Assembly (NCBI GenBank): GCA_019136325.1
Contig: JAGVUJ010000106.1
Location: forward strand, 1 to 19,391
Source: Deltaproteobacteria bacterium
GTDB taxonomy: Bacteria; Desulfobacterota; Syntrophia; Syntrophales; Smithellaceae
DNA length: 19,391 nt
Direction: 5' to 3'
Shown here one piece after another: positions 1 through 8,818 of the stretch (position 1 is its first letter; each line of letters starts with the position of its first letter). Position numbers and translations under genes: made by a program. The notes under the pieces are model-generated. The model was not told the origin of the DNA, did no database searches, and saw only the letters and a program-made list of their open reading frames with translations.

Positions 1-46
1 CGGTTACGTAAATAATATTTCACTGATGAATCCATGAAGCGTATCC

Positions 47-382
47 CTATTGTCCCCGGCAGTCTGATTTTCCCCGACCCCGGCCTTCCGTGTTCTCTCC
101 GGTTAGAATATTGTCTTCAAACGTCAGGGTGTAAATGAAATCGTTATCGCCGCAGTTATAATACCAGACCTCAACCTTCTCGCATTTGTCTTTCTTGTTG
201 GTCCGGTATCCTTTGCATTGCTTTTCTTTGGATGTCGGTTTGCCGCAGGTCATCTGCACCCGGGTTTTTGTTTCTCCCGTGCTGACGAGACCATTGCCGC
301 AGCGGAAAGCGAGGCTTTCCTGTGCAGTCAAGAATGAAAAGCAAAGTGTGGCCAGAAAAATAATGATCAGGCTCGGTTTCAT
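47..382 (-). CDS. Secreted DUF2845-like small protein
   Basis: A 111-residue protein with a clear Sec signal peptide: a Lys near the N-terminus, a hydrophobic stretch at about residues 4-20, and likely cleavage around residues 22-26. The mature part starts with a CGNGLVSTGET motif followed by VQMTCGKP. This resembles the DUF2845 family of small cysteine-containing exported proteins, whose function is unknown. Six cysteines in the mature part suggest disulfides and a periplasmic location. The C-terminal tail is rich in Gly and Arg. The start codon overlaps the stop of the methyltransferase gene (ATGA, 379-382), so the two are translationally coupled and this is the second gene of a two-gene unit. 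The DUF2845 assignment rests on motif recollection; being a real secreted protein is more certain. Confidence 0.75.
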   Translation of the reverse strand: MKPSLIIIFLATLCFSFLTAQESLAFRCGNGLVSTGETKTRVQMTCGKPTSKEKQCKGYRTNKKDKCEKVEVWYYNCGDNDFIYTLTFEDNILTGENTEGRGRGKSDCRGQ

Positions 383-1323
383 GTTTTGTCTCCTTGAATA
401 AGAATCAGATATTCATATTTAAAAAGATCATAAACGAACTGTTTTATTATTTCCTGCTCGTCATTATGCGGTGTCTGAAGCCTCAGGGCTGTCTTGACCC
501 GATCGCTCAAATTTAAAGGGAGAAAATCGGCAAAAGATCCGCGCCGTGTCCTGTAATTTAACATCTCGGCGATTTTTTGCAAGTAAGAAAATTTAATCGT
601 AAATTCACTGTGGCCTTTCAGCGAAATCATTTCCGGAATGCCGGGAGAGGTGAATGACATATAGGGTTTGACATCTTCGGAGACAACGGCTTCGCAACTG
701 TGCTCGCTTAAATAGATGTATTTGATTCCGGCGAGACAAAGTTTTTCCACGGTTTCCAGGGCGCCGATGTTGATATGTTCGTTTTCGTTTGTCCCCAGCG
801 CTAAGCTGTATCTTTTATTAAACGCTTTTATTTTTTTCAGAACGCCGTCAACATTTTCGGAAGGAGTGTCTTCTGCCTCCGGGCCGGCCACTAAAGTCGG
901 CAGATCGCCCAGATTTTCATTCATGATTGTCAGATCGAAATCCGACAGGGCTGAAATCGGCACGGTCAGGATGTCGGCAAGCTCGAAATCGACGTTGAAC
1001 GATTTTAAAACCTCTTTTTGCCTGTTGAGAAGATAGGGGGAGATGTCAATCATCTTCGCCTGGAGGTGTGGATGAAAGGTTAGAAAATCGCGCATCAGGT
1101 AACCCATGCCGCCGCCGATTTCCAGGACCGTGCGAATTTCATCGAAGGGAAAAATCTTTTTTAGAAAAAGAGAGAGGTTGTGGCCGAAAGAAGCGGGAGC
1201 GGAAAGCAATGGCCGGCAGGGACTGTCGGCCGGTTCCAACGCGTTGCAGACGGTCAGTTCCCACCCCAGCGAATTCAAATCGTGCCGGTGATAGTCGGCG
1301 GTTGAATTAATGAAATATGTCAT
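379..1323 (-). CDS. Class I SAM-dependent methyltransferase
   Basis: A 314-residue soluble protein. Residues 66-76 (VLEIGGGMGYL) are the glycine-rich SAM-binding motif I of Rossmann-type methyltransferases. An acidic residue follows at the end of the second strand (MIDIS, about residue 92), and a motif IV-like loop reads IMNENLGDLP. There is no N-terminal signal or membrane helix. The substrate cannot be read from sequence; the C-terminal part is not a familiar substrate domain. The ATG has no good Shine-Dalgarno directly before it; an AAGGAG lies about 27 bases upstream (1351-1356) with no standard in-frame start between them. The gene overlaps the DUF2845-like gene by four bases and is preceded by a promoter at 1374-1401. 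The methyltransferase fold is secure; the role is unknown. Confidence 0.8.
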   Translation of the reverse strand: MTYFINSTADYHRHDLNSLGWELTVCNALEPADSPCRPLLSAPASFGHNLSLFLKKIFPFDEIRTVLEIGGGMGYLMRDFLTFHPHLQAKMIDISPYLLNRQKEVLKSFNVDFELADILTVPISALSDFDLTIMNENLGDLPTLVAGPEAEDTPSENVDGVLKKIKAFNKRYSLALGTNENEHINIGALETVEKLCLAGIKYIYLSEHSCEAVVSEDVKPYMSFTSPGIPEMISLKGHSEFTIKFSYLQKIAEMLNYRTRRGSFADFLPLNLSDRVKTALRLQTPHNDEQEIIKQFVYDLFKYEYLILIQGDKT

Positions 1324-1373
1324 AATCGGTTGAGCGTAAGAATATTTTTTCTCCTTGTTACCATATTTTAAAA

Positions 1374-1401
1374 ATTATGCTATTAAAAATCCACGTGTCA
1401 T
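1374..1401 (-). promoter_or_regulatory. Predicted sigma70-type promoter for the methyltransferase gene
   Basis: On the minus strand the -35 is ATGACA (1396-1401) and the -10 is CATAAT (1374-1379), with a 16-base spacer. Each hexamer matches five of six consensus bases. Transcription would start near 1367, about 45 bases before the ATG at 1323. The -35 lies inside the outer arm of the inverted repeat at 1396-1486. Confidence 0.5.
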
Positions 1402-1486
1402 TCCGAGTTCCGAATTTTCGGAACGAGGAATCTTAAAACATTACCATTTTTAAAATCAAGATTTCTCGCTTGGCGTCGAAAGGACA
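1396..1486. repeat. Decayed inverted-repeat element (MITE/REP-like)
   Basis: The left end TGTCATTCCGAG and the right end TCGAAAGGACA are imperfect inverted copies. Inside them GAGGAATCTT on the left matches AAGATTTCTC on the right. A perfect inner hairpin GTTCCGAA-TT-TTCGGAAC lies at 1408-1425. No open reading frame is present. The layout of paired outer arms plus an inner hairpin is that of a small non-autonomous palindromic repeat in the 245-base gap between divergent genes. The right arm has drifted from the left, which points to an old copy. Whether it recurs in the genome cannot be seen from this window. Confidence 0.5.
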
Positions 1487-1568
1487 GGAAAAGTTGATGG
1501 TCATACGGAATAGAAATCGAGTCATTAAGCATAAAGTTTTTTGCCGACGATAAATGGAGAGATAGAGA

Positions 1569-3956
1569 ATGTCCCAATATTTGGAAAGGTTAATTGAGCT
1601 TCTCCGCCGTGACTATCCCGATCTTTCCGGCTGGACAATCATTTGCGCCAATGACAGCGCTGTCGATCCGGTGCGGCACTTTATTCACAGCGCCCTGGGC
1701 GGGATACTTCCCCGCGTGGAAGGGCTGAAATCCTACATCACGAGAAAAAGCAGCGAGAAACTGAATCTGGAACCGGTTCCCGGCGATGAACGGCTGCTTT
1801 ATTTTATCCGGTTCATTGCCGAAAAACATCCGGCTGAGGCGCACCCGGCCAGGCGCGCCGCCAGTCTTCTGCCCGTTATCGAAAAGCTCACGGAATATAA
1901 AATCAGCAGAAATACGATTTACGGCGCCGAGCGTTTTACCGACGACGAATGGGCGAAGCTTGAGGAATATCTGGAAACCGCGCAGGCCTTCCGGGCGTGG
2001 TTGGCGAAATTGAATTTCTTCATGCCGGAGCTGGAAACGGCGGCGCTTGAAGCTGTCACGCCCGGCGAAAAGGAGCTGTTTATCGGACTTCCGGCGATGA
2101 CGCCGGTAACCGAGCGATTCTACCATAGGATAGAAAAAGAAAGGTTATACATCGATCCGCCGTTGTTCGGAGACGGTTTGTCCGGACCGGAACCGCTGCC
2201 TTTTGATTCGGCAAAAAATCGAATCCTGTCTTTTGGCGGCGGGATCGCGACATCGGACGGCGCGGGCATCGAACTGATAAAGCTCGCCGGACTTCATGCT
2301 CTGGTCGATCTGGTCACTCTGGAGGTTTCCGGTTTTCTGAAAGAGCGAAAAGGCGGAGAGCAGTTAATGGTTTTCCTGCTTGATGAGTCGCTCACACCGA
2401 TGCTCTGGAACAGGTCACTGAGGTTTTTCGGCGATGCCGTCAATCTGGCCGTCTGGCTGCCATTTTCGACGACCTCGGCGGGAAGAAGGCTGCTTCAGGA
2501 AATAGAAAAGGCCGGACGCCCGGGCCGGACGATCGATTTCAAAAAAATTGCTGTAACCTGCGCAGTGGAATTATCCAAAAACCGGGAAAATTATGTGCGT
2601 GAGGAATGCGAGGCGCTGGAGGTTGCCATATCGTTTGCCACGCTCCTTGATTTCTGGAAAGAGCGGCTGGGACACAATCTGGCTGATGCCGCAAAAACGC
2701 TGATTGAAACGAAAAAATTCCGCGTGACGGGAAGCAGGTCGGCTCCGGTGCAGGTGGTCGGTTTCGGCCATGTTTCGGGAGAAAAATTCAGCCGGGGCCT
2801 GATTCTTTCCCTGGATGCGGGCATTTTGCCTTCTCAGCCGTTCGAGGGGCCTTTCATCAATCCGGTGCATGTTCCGCTGTTGCGCAGAAGTGTGTTTGAA
2901 TATGAGGATGTGATTTTCCGGCAGATTCTGGCGCAGGGTGAACGCATTAAAATCGTCGGAGTCAACGATCAAATCCGGGAGCGGACGCCGAGCTATTACA
3001 TGAGCCTGCTGGCGCAGGAATTCGGAAAATCCGTCACCGCTGCCGCGTTCAGAGAATCCGTTGCGGCGAAACCAGAAAAGGTAAAAACCGCCATCACTCT
3101 GGATGATAATCTGAGAAACAAGCTCCGGGACTTTACGTATTCTTATTCGAGCCTGACTAAAATTCTGGCCTGTCCGTTTTTGTTTTACCATCAATACATC
3201 CTCGGGATTAAGCCGCCATCATTCATGGAGAATGAGGAAAAAATAAATATGCACATGGGAGATTTTGTTCATCGATTCCTGCAGCGGCTCTCGACCGGCC
3301 CGAAGGAAAAATTCGATAACTGGGAAAAGCTTTTCGACGAGATCTGGGCAAGTGACGAAAACGCGGATACGCGAGACATCGACGGCGTGAATATCTACAT
3401 GCTCAACGCAAAAATTTTGCTGCAGGAGATATTCGCCGACGAAAAGGATTCCGGCGATGGCCTGGTATTTGCCGACAACGCCCTGTGCTGCGAGAAGAAA
3501 TTCGAAGGGATGATTGACGGATGCTATAAAATCACCGGCCGTTCGGACAGGATCGCCGACATCGCAGGACGAACCGAGGTGATTGATTTCAAATATTCCA
3601 AAAAGCAAAGTACGTATGACGTTTCGGGAAGAACAACGGTGCTGGAACGCTTTCAGGAAAAAGGCGTTCTTCATCCTGCCGCACAGTTGATCATTTATCA
3701 GCACTTCAATAAAGATGCCCAGGGCGCGCGTTTTTATTTTCTGAAGGAGCCGACCAGCGATCGGCAGATCGAACTTCCGGAGAATGAAATCGCGCAGGCC
3801 GGAGAATTGATGCAGGCTATCAAAGAAAGGCTGGACGCGATCATTGGCGGCGGCGAACTGGCGCCGGAACATGACTGTTCGGAATGTGAACACTGTCAGT
3901 TTCAGGTCTTGTGCGGCAGGGAAGATTATTACAAAACCGTCCGGGGGAACATGTGA
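1569..3956 (+). CDS. addB: AddB-type PD-(D/E)XK nuclease subunit with Fe-S cluster
   Basis: A 795-residue subunit of a RecBCD-like double-strand break repair complex. The C-terminal nuclease has the residues of this family: His568 in HMGDFVHRF, an Asp in GRSDRIAD, and Asp673-x-Lys675 in VIDFKYS. Cys535 (LACPFLFY) plus Cys773, Cys776 and Cys782 (CX2CX5C) match the four ligands of the AddB iron-sulfur cluster that pins the nuclease domain. The N-terminal half looks like a helicase-related scaffold but shows no Walker A P-loop, so it is probably inactive as an ATPase. At 795 residues it is shorter than Bacillus AddB (about 1,160). The ATG has GGAGA eight bases upstream. Its stop shares one base with the start of addA, so the two subunits are translationally coupled. 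Confidence 0.88.
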   Translation: MSQYLERLIELLRRDYPDLSGWTIICANDSAVDPVRHFIHSALGGILPRVEGLKSYITRKSSEKLNLEPVPGDERLLYFIRFIAEKHPAEAHPARRAASLLPVIEKLTEYKISRNTIYGAERFTDDEWAKLEEYLETAQAFRAWLAKLNFFMPELETAALEAVTPGEKELFIGLPAMTPVTERFYHRIEKERLYIDPPLFGDGLSGPEPLPFDSAKNRILSFGGGIATSDGAGIELIKLAGLHALVDLVTLEVSGFLKERKGGEQLMVFLLDESLTPMLWNRSLRFFGDAVNLAVWLPFSTTSAGRRLLQEIEKAGRPGRTIDFKKIAVTCAVELSKNRENYVREECEALEVAISFATLLDFWKERLGHNLADAAKTLIETKKFRVTGSRSAPVQVVGFGHVSGEKFSRGLILSLDAGILPSQPFEGPFINPVHVPLLRRSVFEYEDVIFRQILAQGERIKIVGVNDQIRERTPSYYMSLLAQEFGKSVTAAAFRESVAAKPEKVKTAITLDDNLRNKLRDFTYSYSSLTKILACPFLFYHQYILGIKPPSFMENEEKINMHMGDFVHRFLQRLSTGPKEKFDNWEKLFDEIWASDENADTRDIDGVNIYMLNAKILLQEIFADEKDSGDGLVFADNALCCEKKFEGMIDGCYKITGRSDRIADIAGRTEVIDFKYSKKQSTYDVSGRTTVLERFQEKGVLHPAAQLIIYQHFNKDAQGARFYFLKEPTSDRQIELPENEIAQAGELMQAIKERLDAIIGGGELAPEHDCSECEHCQFQVLCGREDYYKTVRGNM

Positions 3957-6742
3957 TGAAAAGCATTTTACTGAAAGCCTCGGCCGGTTCGGGAAAGACA
4001 ACACGGCTCACCGAAGAAGTGTTCGAAAGAATATCCATCGGCGGGAAATTCATTTCCGCGCTGACCTTCACCCGCGCCGCGACGACCGAGATGCGTGCCC
4101 GGATCATGGAAAAAATATCCAGGGAGGAGGGAAAGCCTCTTCTGGAGCGGCTGCGTCTGGTGATGGAAGCGGGACGGGTCGGCTACTCCACGATCGATTC
4201 GTTCTTTTACCGGCTTTTTGCCGCGGCCGGTTTCGCGCCAAAGCTCGCGGATGAGAAAGAGCAGATGGAATTATCGCGTGAGATTGACATTCTTTTCCGC
4301 GATCATGTCATTCAAAAGGGCAAAGCCGGTAAATTAATCATGGCGGCAAGAATTTTAAGAACGGATATCGACGCGCTTTGGGAGGCCTTGCGGGATGAAC
4401 GGACGCATGAACGCTGTCTGTCGGATATGGAAAGGTTAAACGACCTTAACGACATCATGAAACAAAACGGCGTGTTGAGAAACAGACTGAAATCACTTTA
4501 TGAAAAGGCTGATGCTCTGGCGGAGCAGGTGACGCCGAATACGAAAAGGCTGGTCGTTAATGCTTTGACGGATTATGACGCGTTTATGTCCAAATCAGCG
4601 GCAAAATATGCCCGCCTGGAAGAGTATCAAAGCATCGGAAAAAGCATAAACTGGAGTGAGAAACCGTATGCGGAACTCAACAAAATATTCCGGGATTACC
4701 GGGACACTGCCGGACATCTGGCCGTCAACAAGGCAATGCTTCGCGAACTGGCCGTGGCCTTTCTGTGCGGGATTTATCTGGAAGCGGCGGCAAAAGTGAA
4801 GAATGAAAAAGGATTGATCTTTTTCCACGATGTACGCCGCGGCCTTCTTGAATTGGACGGTCTGACGTCATCCGAGCGCCCGAAGCTCATGAGCAATTAT
4901 TTCTCGCTGGGGCTTGACCGGACAGAACATCTTTTAATCGACGAATTTCAGGATACGTCAAAGGGCGACATTGAAATATTGATGCCGCTGATTGACGAGA
5001 TTTTATCCGGGTGGAGCGAGCGCGGCGAACGGTCTTTTTTTGCCGTGGGCGACTGGAAGCAGATGATCTACGGCTGGCGCGGCGCGGATCGCGATGCTCT
5101 GGAAAATGCCTTAGGCGATTACATCCGAAAAGGGGAAATTACGGAAAGCTCCCTGGAATACAATTATCGCAGCACGCCGCTGCTGATTTCTTTTTTCAAT
5201 GAACTCGTCGAGCATCTCTTTGAGGGAAAAGAAAAAAACGAGATGCAAAAACCGTCGGAGCAGGTACAATCTTTTGACAGCATCACCGAGGTGAATTGTG
5301 TCGAACTGGCAAAAGAGGGCTCATCGGAAGCTTCTTTTTATCCCGCGATTGTCGAATACCTGAAAAAGAAAAAAAGTGAGTATGACTGTTCGTGGGGAGA
5401 CATGGCGGTGCTGGCATTGACCAACAACCATGTCCAGAAAATCGAAGCCGAACTCCTGAAGAACGGCATCGGCGTGGCGGCGGTGAAAGGAAGACAGCTT
5501 CTTTCGACGCCTGAAGGCGTGGCGGTCATGTTTTTCATTGCCGGTGTTCTGGCCAGGGAAGATAAAAAAAGCTTTGTTGCCGCCTCGGCCGCATCGCCTT
5601 TATGGAAAAATCTGTATGGGAATATCGGAGAGATACGGGCGGAGTTCGCGCAAAAGTATTCCCGGCCTTTCGGTTTGATGGCCGTCGGTTCCGCCATGGA
5701 GTTGCTGCGCGGAAAAATATCCTCAACCATCCTGGATATCTGGCAGGAAGAAGCGCAGGCGTTTTTCCATGAAAGCAGCGCCGATGTGGATGATTTTCTG
5801 CGGAGAATGTTCGACGTCCGGTTTAACATCAAGGTGCCGGAAGCGGAGCACAGCGACAATATCAAGGTCGATACGATTCACGGGACAAAAGGGCTTCAGT
5901 TCAAGCATGTCCTGGTGTTCTGGTACGAGGAGGAAAGGGAGTCTCCTTTTTATCTGGAATCGGAAAAGTGCCATGTGCGGTTTTCGAGCAGGGAAATAGA
6001 ATTCTTCAACGCGGAGCAATCGGACATTGCCCGGGAAATCATGACCACGCGCGATATCAATCTGGCTCGGCTGCGCCGGGAGAAGGCCAATGTATTCTAT
6101 GTCGCCGCGACACGGGCTGTCCGGACACTGACGGTTTTCCTGCCGAAAAAGAATAATGAAAAATACGGGCCTGTTCATCAGGCCGTCCTCAAGACCTTTG
6201 AACGATTTGCGCCTGAGGGGGGTAAGAAAGAAATCTGCACTTCGTCCGGCAAGGCGGAAACTCCTCAGCCTGTTACAATATTCGACGTGCCGGATAAACA
6301 TAATGATGAGCCGGGGAAATACGAAGAGATCGATCCCGCGCTGATCTCTGCCAATATAAAGGCCGGCATCATGAGAGGCGACCGTCTGCATCGCTGGCTG
6401 GCCAGGGTTGTTCATCAGAATGCGCTGCCGCAGGCCGGAGAACTCAACGATGAAGAATATGAAACGGCGGTTCGCTTTGTTCAACGAAGCGATGTCTCCC
6501 CGATCATGTTCCGGCCGGGCAATCTCTATATTGAACAGCAGATATCGGACAGGGAAAGTTTTGGTATCGTGGACAGAATGGTTGTATCGGAGAATCTCAT
6601 TACGATCATTGATTACAAGTCCGGTTCGATGCGGGGGTTCAGGCAGAAATATGAAGAGCAGCTTGAACGTTACAAAAAAATCATGAAAACGCTCTATCCA
6701 CTGACAAAAATCGAATATTTTATTTTATTAATAGACACGTAA
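3956..6742 (+). CDS. addA: AddA-type UvrD/RecB helicase-nuclease
   Basis: A 928-residue SF1 helicase with a C-terminal RecB-family nuclease. In order: Walker A ASAGSGKTT (Lys14), motif Ia TFTRAATTEM, Walker B IDEFQDT (from Asp329), motif III AVGDWKQMIYGWRG, motif IV EYNYRST, motif V DTIHGTKGLQFK and motif VI FYVAATRA. The nuclease shows GDRLHRW, Asp873 (VDRM), Asp886-Tyr-Lys888 and a downstream QLERY. With AddB it would unwind and resect DNA ends for RecA loading. I chose the ATG at 3956, not the upstream in-frame ATG at 3911. It has GGGGGA eight bases upstream, begins four residues before the usual start of the P-loop strand, and overlaps the addB stop as TGATG. Length is below Bacillus AddA (about 1,230) but all core motifs are intact. 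Confidence 0.9.
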   Translation: MKSILLKASAGSGKTTRLTEEVFERISIGGKFISALTFTRAATTEMRARIMEKISREEGKPLLERLRLVMEAGRVGYSTIDSFFYRLFAAAGFAPKLADEKEQMELSREIDILFRDHVIQKGKAGKLIMAARILRTDIDALWEALRDERTHERCLSDMERLNDLNDIMKQNGVLRNRLKSLYEKADALAEQVTPNTKRLVVNALTDYDAFMSKSAAKYARLEEYQSIGKSINWSEKPYAELNKIFRDYRDTAGHLAVNKAMLRELAVAFLCGIYLEAAAKVKNEKGLIFFHDVRRGLLELDGLTSSERPKLMSNYFSLGLDRTEHLLIDEFQDTSKGDIEILMPLIDEILSGWSERGERSFFAVGDWKQMIYGWRGADRDALENALGDYIRKGEITESSLEYNYRSTPLLISFFNELVEHLFEGKEKNEMQKPSEQVQSFDSITEVNCVELAKEGSSEASFYPAIVEYLKKKKSEYDCSWGDMAVLALTNNHVQKIEAELLKNGIGVAAVKGRQLLSTPEGVAVMFFIAGVLAREDKKSFVAASAASPLWKNLYGNIGEIRAEFAQKYSRPFGLMAVGSAMELLRGKISSTILDIWQEEAQAFFHESSADVDDFLRRMFDVRFNIKVPEAEHSDNIKVDTIHGTKGLQFKHVLVFWYEEERESPFYLESEKCHVRFSSREIEFFNAEQSDIAREIMTTRDINLARLRREKANVFYVAATRAVRTLTVFLPKKNNEKYGPVHQAVLKTFERFAPEGGKKEICTSSGKAETPQPVTIFDVPDKHNDEPGKYEEIDPALISANIKAGIMRGDRLHRWLARVVHQNALPQAGELNDEEYETAVRFVQRSDVSPIMFRPGNLYIEQQISDRESFGIVDRMVVSENLITIIDYKSGSMRGFRQKYEEQLERYKKIMKTLYPLTKIEYFILLIDT

Positions 6743-6962
6743 CGGAGCAAAATATTTTGGCGGCGTTGATGATTTTACCTACGGGAAACAAGATCGCATG
6801 CCGCAGAAAAACGACGGAATCCGTTCGGGAAGTTACCCATATGTCCTGGTGGAAGAGATCGGGAAAGTTTTCGATTTTTCGACGACCGCAGAACATCGTC
6901 ATTTGATGACGGGACTATGCCGACGGGTCGGAACGGAATTTAAAATTTTTATTGCGAAATAA
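6735..6962 (+). other. Orphan coding-like reading frame, possible gene remnant
   Basis: After addA an open frame of 75 codons runs stop to stop in a different frame. The only ATG (6798) leaves 54 codons; the upstream part also reads like protein (GGVDDFTYGKQDR), followed by SYPYVLVEEIGKVFDF. Amino-acid composition looks genuine, but there is no clear Shine-Dalgarno and the last 48 bases overlap the convergent HD-GYP gene. It may be the C-terminal stub of a lost gene or a chance frame. I do not recognise the family. Confidence 0.25.
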
Positions 6963-8408
6963 AGTGATACAAGCGTCCACAGCCCGTTCATCGTAAAGAA
7001 TTCCCTTGTTGGTTTCAATTTCGTTCATGGTTTTATCAATACCCAGTCCGGGGCGGTAGGGGCGATGAGACAACATGGCTTCGACAACATCGGCCACGGC
7101 AAGAATGCGCGCCTCCGGAATAATGGCTTCCTTGGACAATCCGGACGGATATCCGGAACCGTTCATCCGTTCATGATGCTGTTGTACCGCTTTAGAAATA
7201 GGCCAGGGGAATTCGATATTCTTCAAAATATCAAATCCGGCGCTGGCATGAACTTTAACCAGTCCCATCTCTATCGGAGATAGTTTGCAGGGTTTGGTCA
7301 GTATTTCCGAAGGGATGGAAACTTTGCCCACGTCATGCATTAATCCGGCAACCCGGATGCCTTCAATCTTCTGAGGCGGGAAATTTAACTCTTTGGCAAT
7401 GGCTGCCGCCAATTCGGCCACTCTTTGTTGATGGCCCGCTGTGGAGGGATCCCGTTGCTCGACAATGGTGGAGACGATATTGATGGTTTCCATCATAACC
7501 GTTTTGAGTTTTTCGGCGCTGTTTACAAGCGCCTCCTCCCGGAGGATACGATCGGAGATATCTTCAACAATGCCTTCAAGGAACAAAATATGGTTGTTCT
7601 CATCGCGGACAGTCCATATGTTGGCTTTAATCCATAAAATACTTCCATCTTTTTTCCATAGTCTGGCTTCGTAACCATCCACATGATCGTTTTGTTGGAG
7701 CAGTTTGATGAGTCGAACCTGATCGTCCTGTTTTACATAAATCTGAGTGCCGATATCTTTAACGGTATGTGATAAATCATCGACGGAGTCGTATCCGAGC
7801 ATGTGATGCAAAGCCGGATTGGAAATCAGCAGTTTGCCTTTCGCGGATATCTGAAATATTCCCGACAACGATTTTTGAAATATGGATCGGTACTTGGACT
7901 CGCTTTTTTGAATGATATGATTTGCTTCTTCCAGCTGTTTGATCTTGTCTTCCAGTTTCCGGAAAAGCGATTCGTTATATTCTTTCAGAATTTTTTCTTC
8001 AGGAACGTTTGCTTTTAATTTGTTCCCCGCTTCCGGTTTGGTGTCCGACGAGAATTTATTGATGGCATCAAGCAGCACGTCAGGCTCCAGCGGTTTTACG
8101 AGAAAAAGATCGGCGCCCAGTTCCATCGCCAGTTTTTCATCTTTGGAATCGGTGTAGGTTGCCGTATAAAAAATAAAAGGAATGTTCTTCAGTGTAACGT
8201 CGTTTTTACACTTTTTGCAAAGCATAAAGCCGTCCATGACCGGCATCAGAATATCGCTGATGATGACATCGGGATGATGGTTTCTTGCCTCCTCCAGCGC
8301 GTTGACGCCGTTTGCCGCGGTGATGACACGGAATCCCTGTGATTTGAACAGTGTTTCCAGATAAAGGCGGTTTGGTTCCTCGTCGTCTACAACAAGAATC
8401 GTTTTCAT
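6915..8408 (-). CDS. Response regulator with PAS and HD-GYP domains (c-di-GMP phosphodiesterase)
   Basis: A 497-residue cytoplasmic regulator. Residues 1-118 are a receiver domain: Asp8/Asp9, phospho-acceptor Asp52 in ISDILMPVMDG, Thr at about 82 and Lys105. A helical linker (about 140-172) leads to a PAS domain with PAC end (about 173-290, WKKDG...VEDIS). Residues 300-490 are an HD-GYP domain: His326, His358-Asp359 in LMHDVGK, His387, His411-His412 and the GYP motif at 419-421. HD-GYP proteins of the RpfG kind hydrolyse cyclic di-GMP to GMP, and all signature metal ligands are present, so it should be active. It is the last gene of the operon, 35 bases after the CheY-like gene, with AGGAGA before its ATG. 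Phosphorylation by the neighbouring kinase is inferred. Confidence 0.9.
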   Translation of the reverse strand: MKTILVVDDEEPNRLYLETLFKSQGFRVITAANGVNALEEARNHHPDVIISDILMPVMDGFMLCKKCKNDVTLKNIPFIFYTATYTDSKDEKLAMELGADLFLVKPLEPDVLLDAINKFSSDTKPEAGNKLKANVPEEKILKEYNESLFRKLEDKIKQLEEANHIIQKSESKYRSIFQKSLSGIFQISAKGKLLISNPALHHMLGYDSVDDLSHTVKDIGTQIYVKQDDQVRLIKLLQQNDHVDGYEARLWKKDGSILWIKANIWTVRDENNHILFLEGIVEDISDRILREEALVNSAEKLKTVMMETINIVSTIVEQRDPSTAGHQQRVAELAAAIAKELNFPPQKIEGIRVAGLMHDVGKVSIPSEILTKPCKLSPIEMGLVKVHASAGFDILKNIEFPWPISKAVQQHHERMNGSGYPSGLSKEAIIPEARILAVADVVEAMLSHRPYRPGLGIDKTMNEIETNKGILYDERAVDACITLFRNKNFKFRSDPSA

Positions 8409-8443
8409 AGCTTCTCCTGAATCATGTGATATGGATCATCCGC

Positions 8444-8815
8444 TTATAACGTTTTTAAGTGTTTTGTGATTTGTTCAATAAATTTTTCCGGGTCAATCGG
8501 TTTTTCAATATAACCGTCCGCTCCGGAGGCGATTGCCCGTTCCCGATCACCGGCCATGGCGTAAGAGGTGACGGCAACGATCGGCGTCTTGTTCAGGACG
8601 GCATTGTTTTTTATCTCGCGCGCAACGCTGTAACCGTCCATTCGGGGAAGCTGAATATCGAGAAGAATAAGATCCGGTTTTTCTTTCTTTGCCAATTCCA
8701 CTCCGGATATCCCGTCGGTGGCTTCAATCACGGTAAAACCGTTTTTTTCCAGAAGAAACCGCATCAGATACAAATTTTGTTCATTATCTTCAATCACCAG
8801 AATCAAAGATTTCAT
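8444..8815 (-). CDS. Single-domain CheY-like response regulator
   Basis: A 123-residue stand-alone receiver. It has the acidic pair Glu9/Asp10, phospho-acceptor Asp53 (LLDIQLPRMDG), the Thr of VAVTSYAM and the Lys of YIEKPID. No output domain follows, so it works by protein contact or as a phosphorelay shuttle. The sequence resembles the DivK-like receivers often found beside hybrid-type kinases. Its AAAGGAG ribosome-binding site lies in the last codons of the upstream kinase gene, and only three bases separate the kinase stop from its ATG. Tight coupling suggests matched amounts of kinase and regulator. A role between the kinase and the HD-GYP protein is inferred from gene order only. Confidence 0.9.
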   Translation of the reverse strand: MKSLILVIEDNEQNLYLMRFLLEKNGFTVIEATDGISGVELAKKEKPDLILLDIQLPRMDGYSVAREIKNNAVLNKTPIVAVTSYAMAGDRERAIASGADGYIEKPIDPEKFIEQITKHLKTL

Positions 8816-8818
8816 CGT

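Noticed and set aside
1494..1560. Promoter for addB
   Set aside because: TTGATG at 1494 has no acceptable -10 at the right distance; no convincing plus-strand promoter could be assigned.
6720..6902. 60-codon minus-strand frame downstream of the HD-GYP gene
   Set aside because: No ribosome-binding site and less protein-like than the opposite-strand frame.
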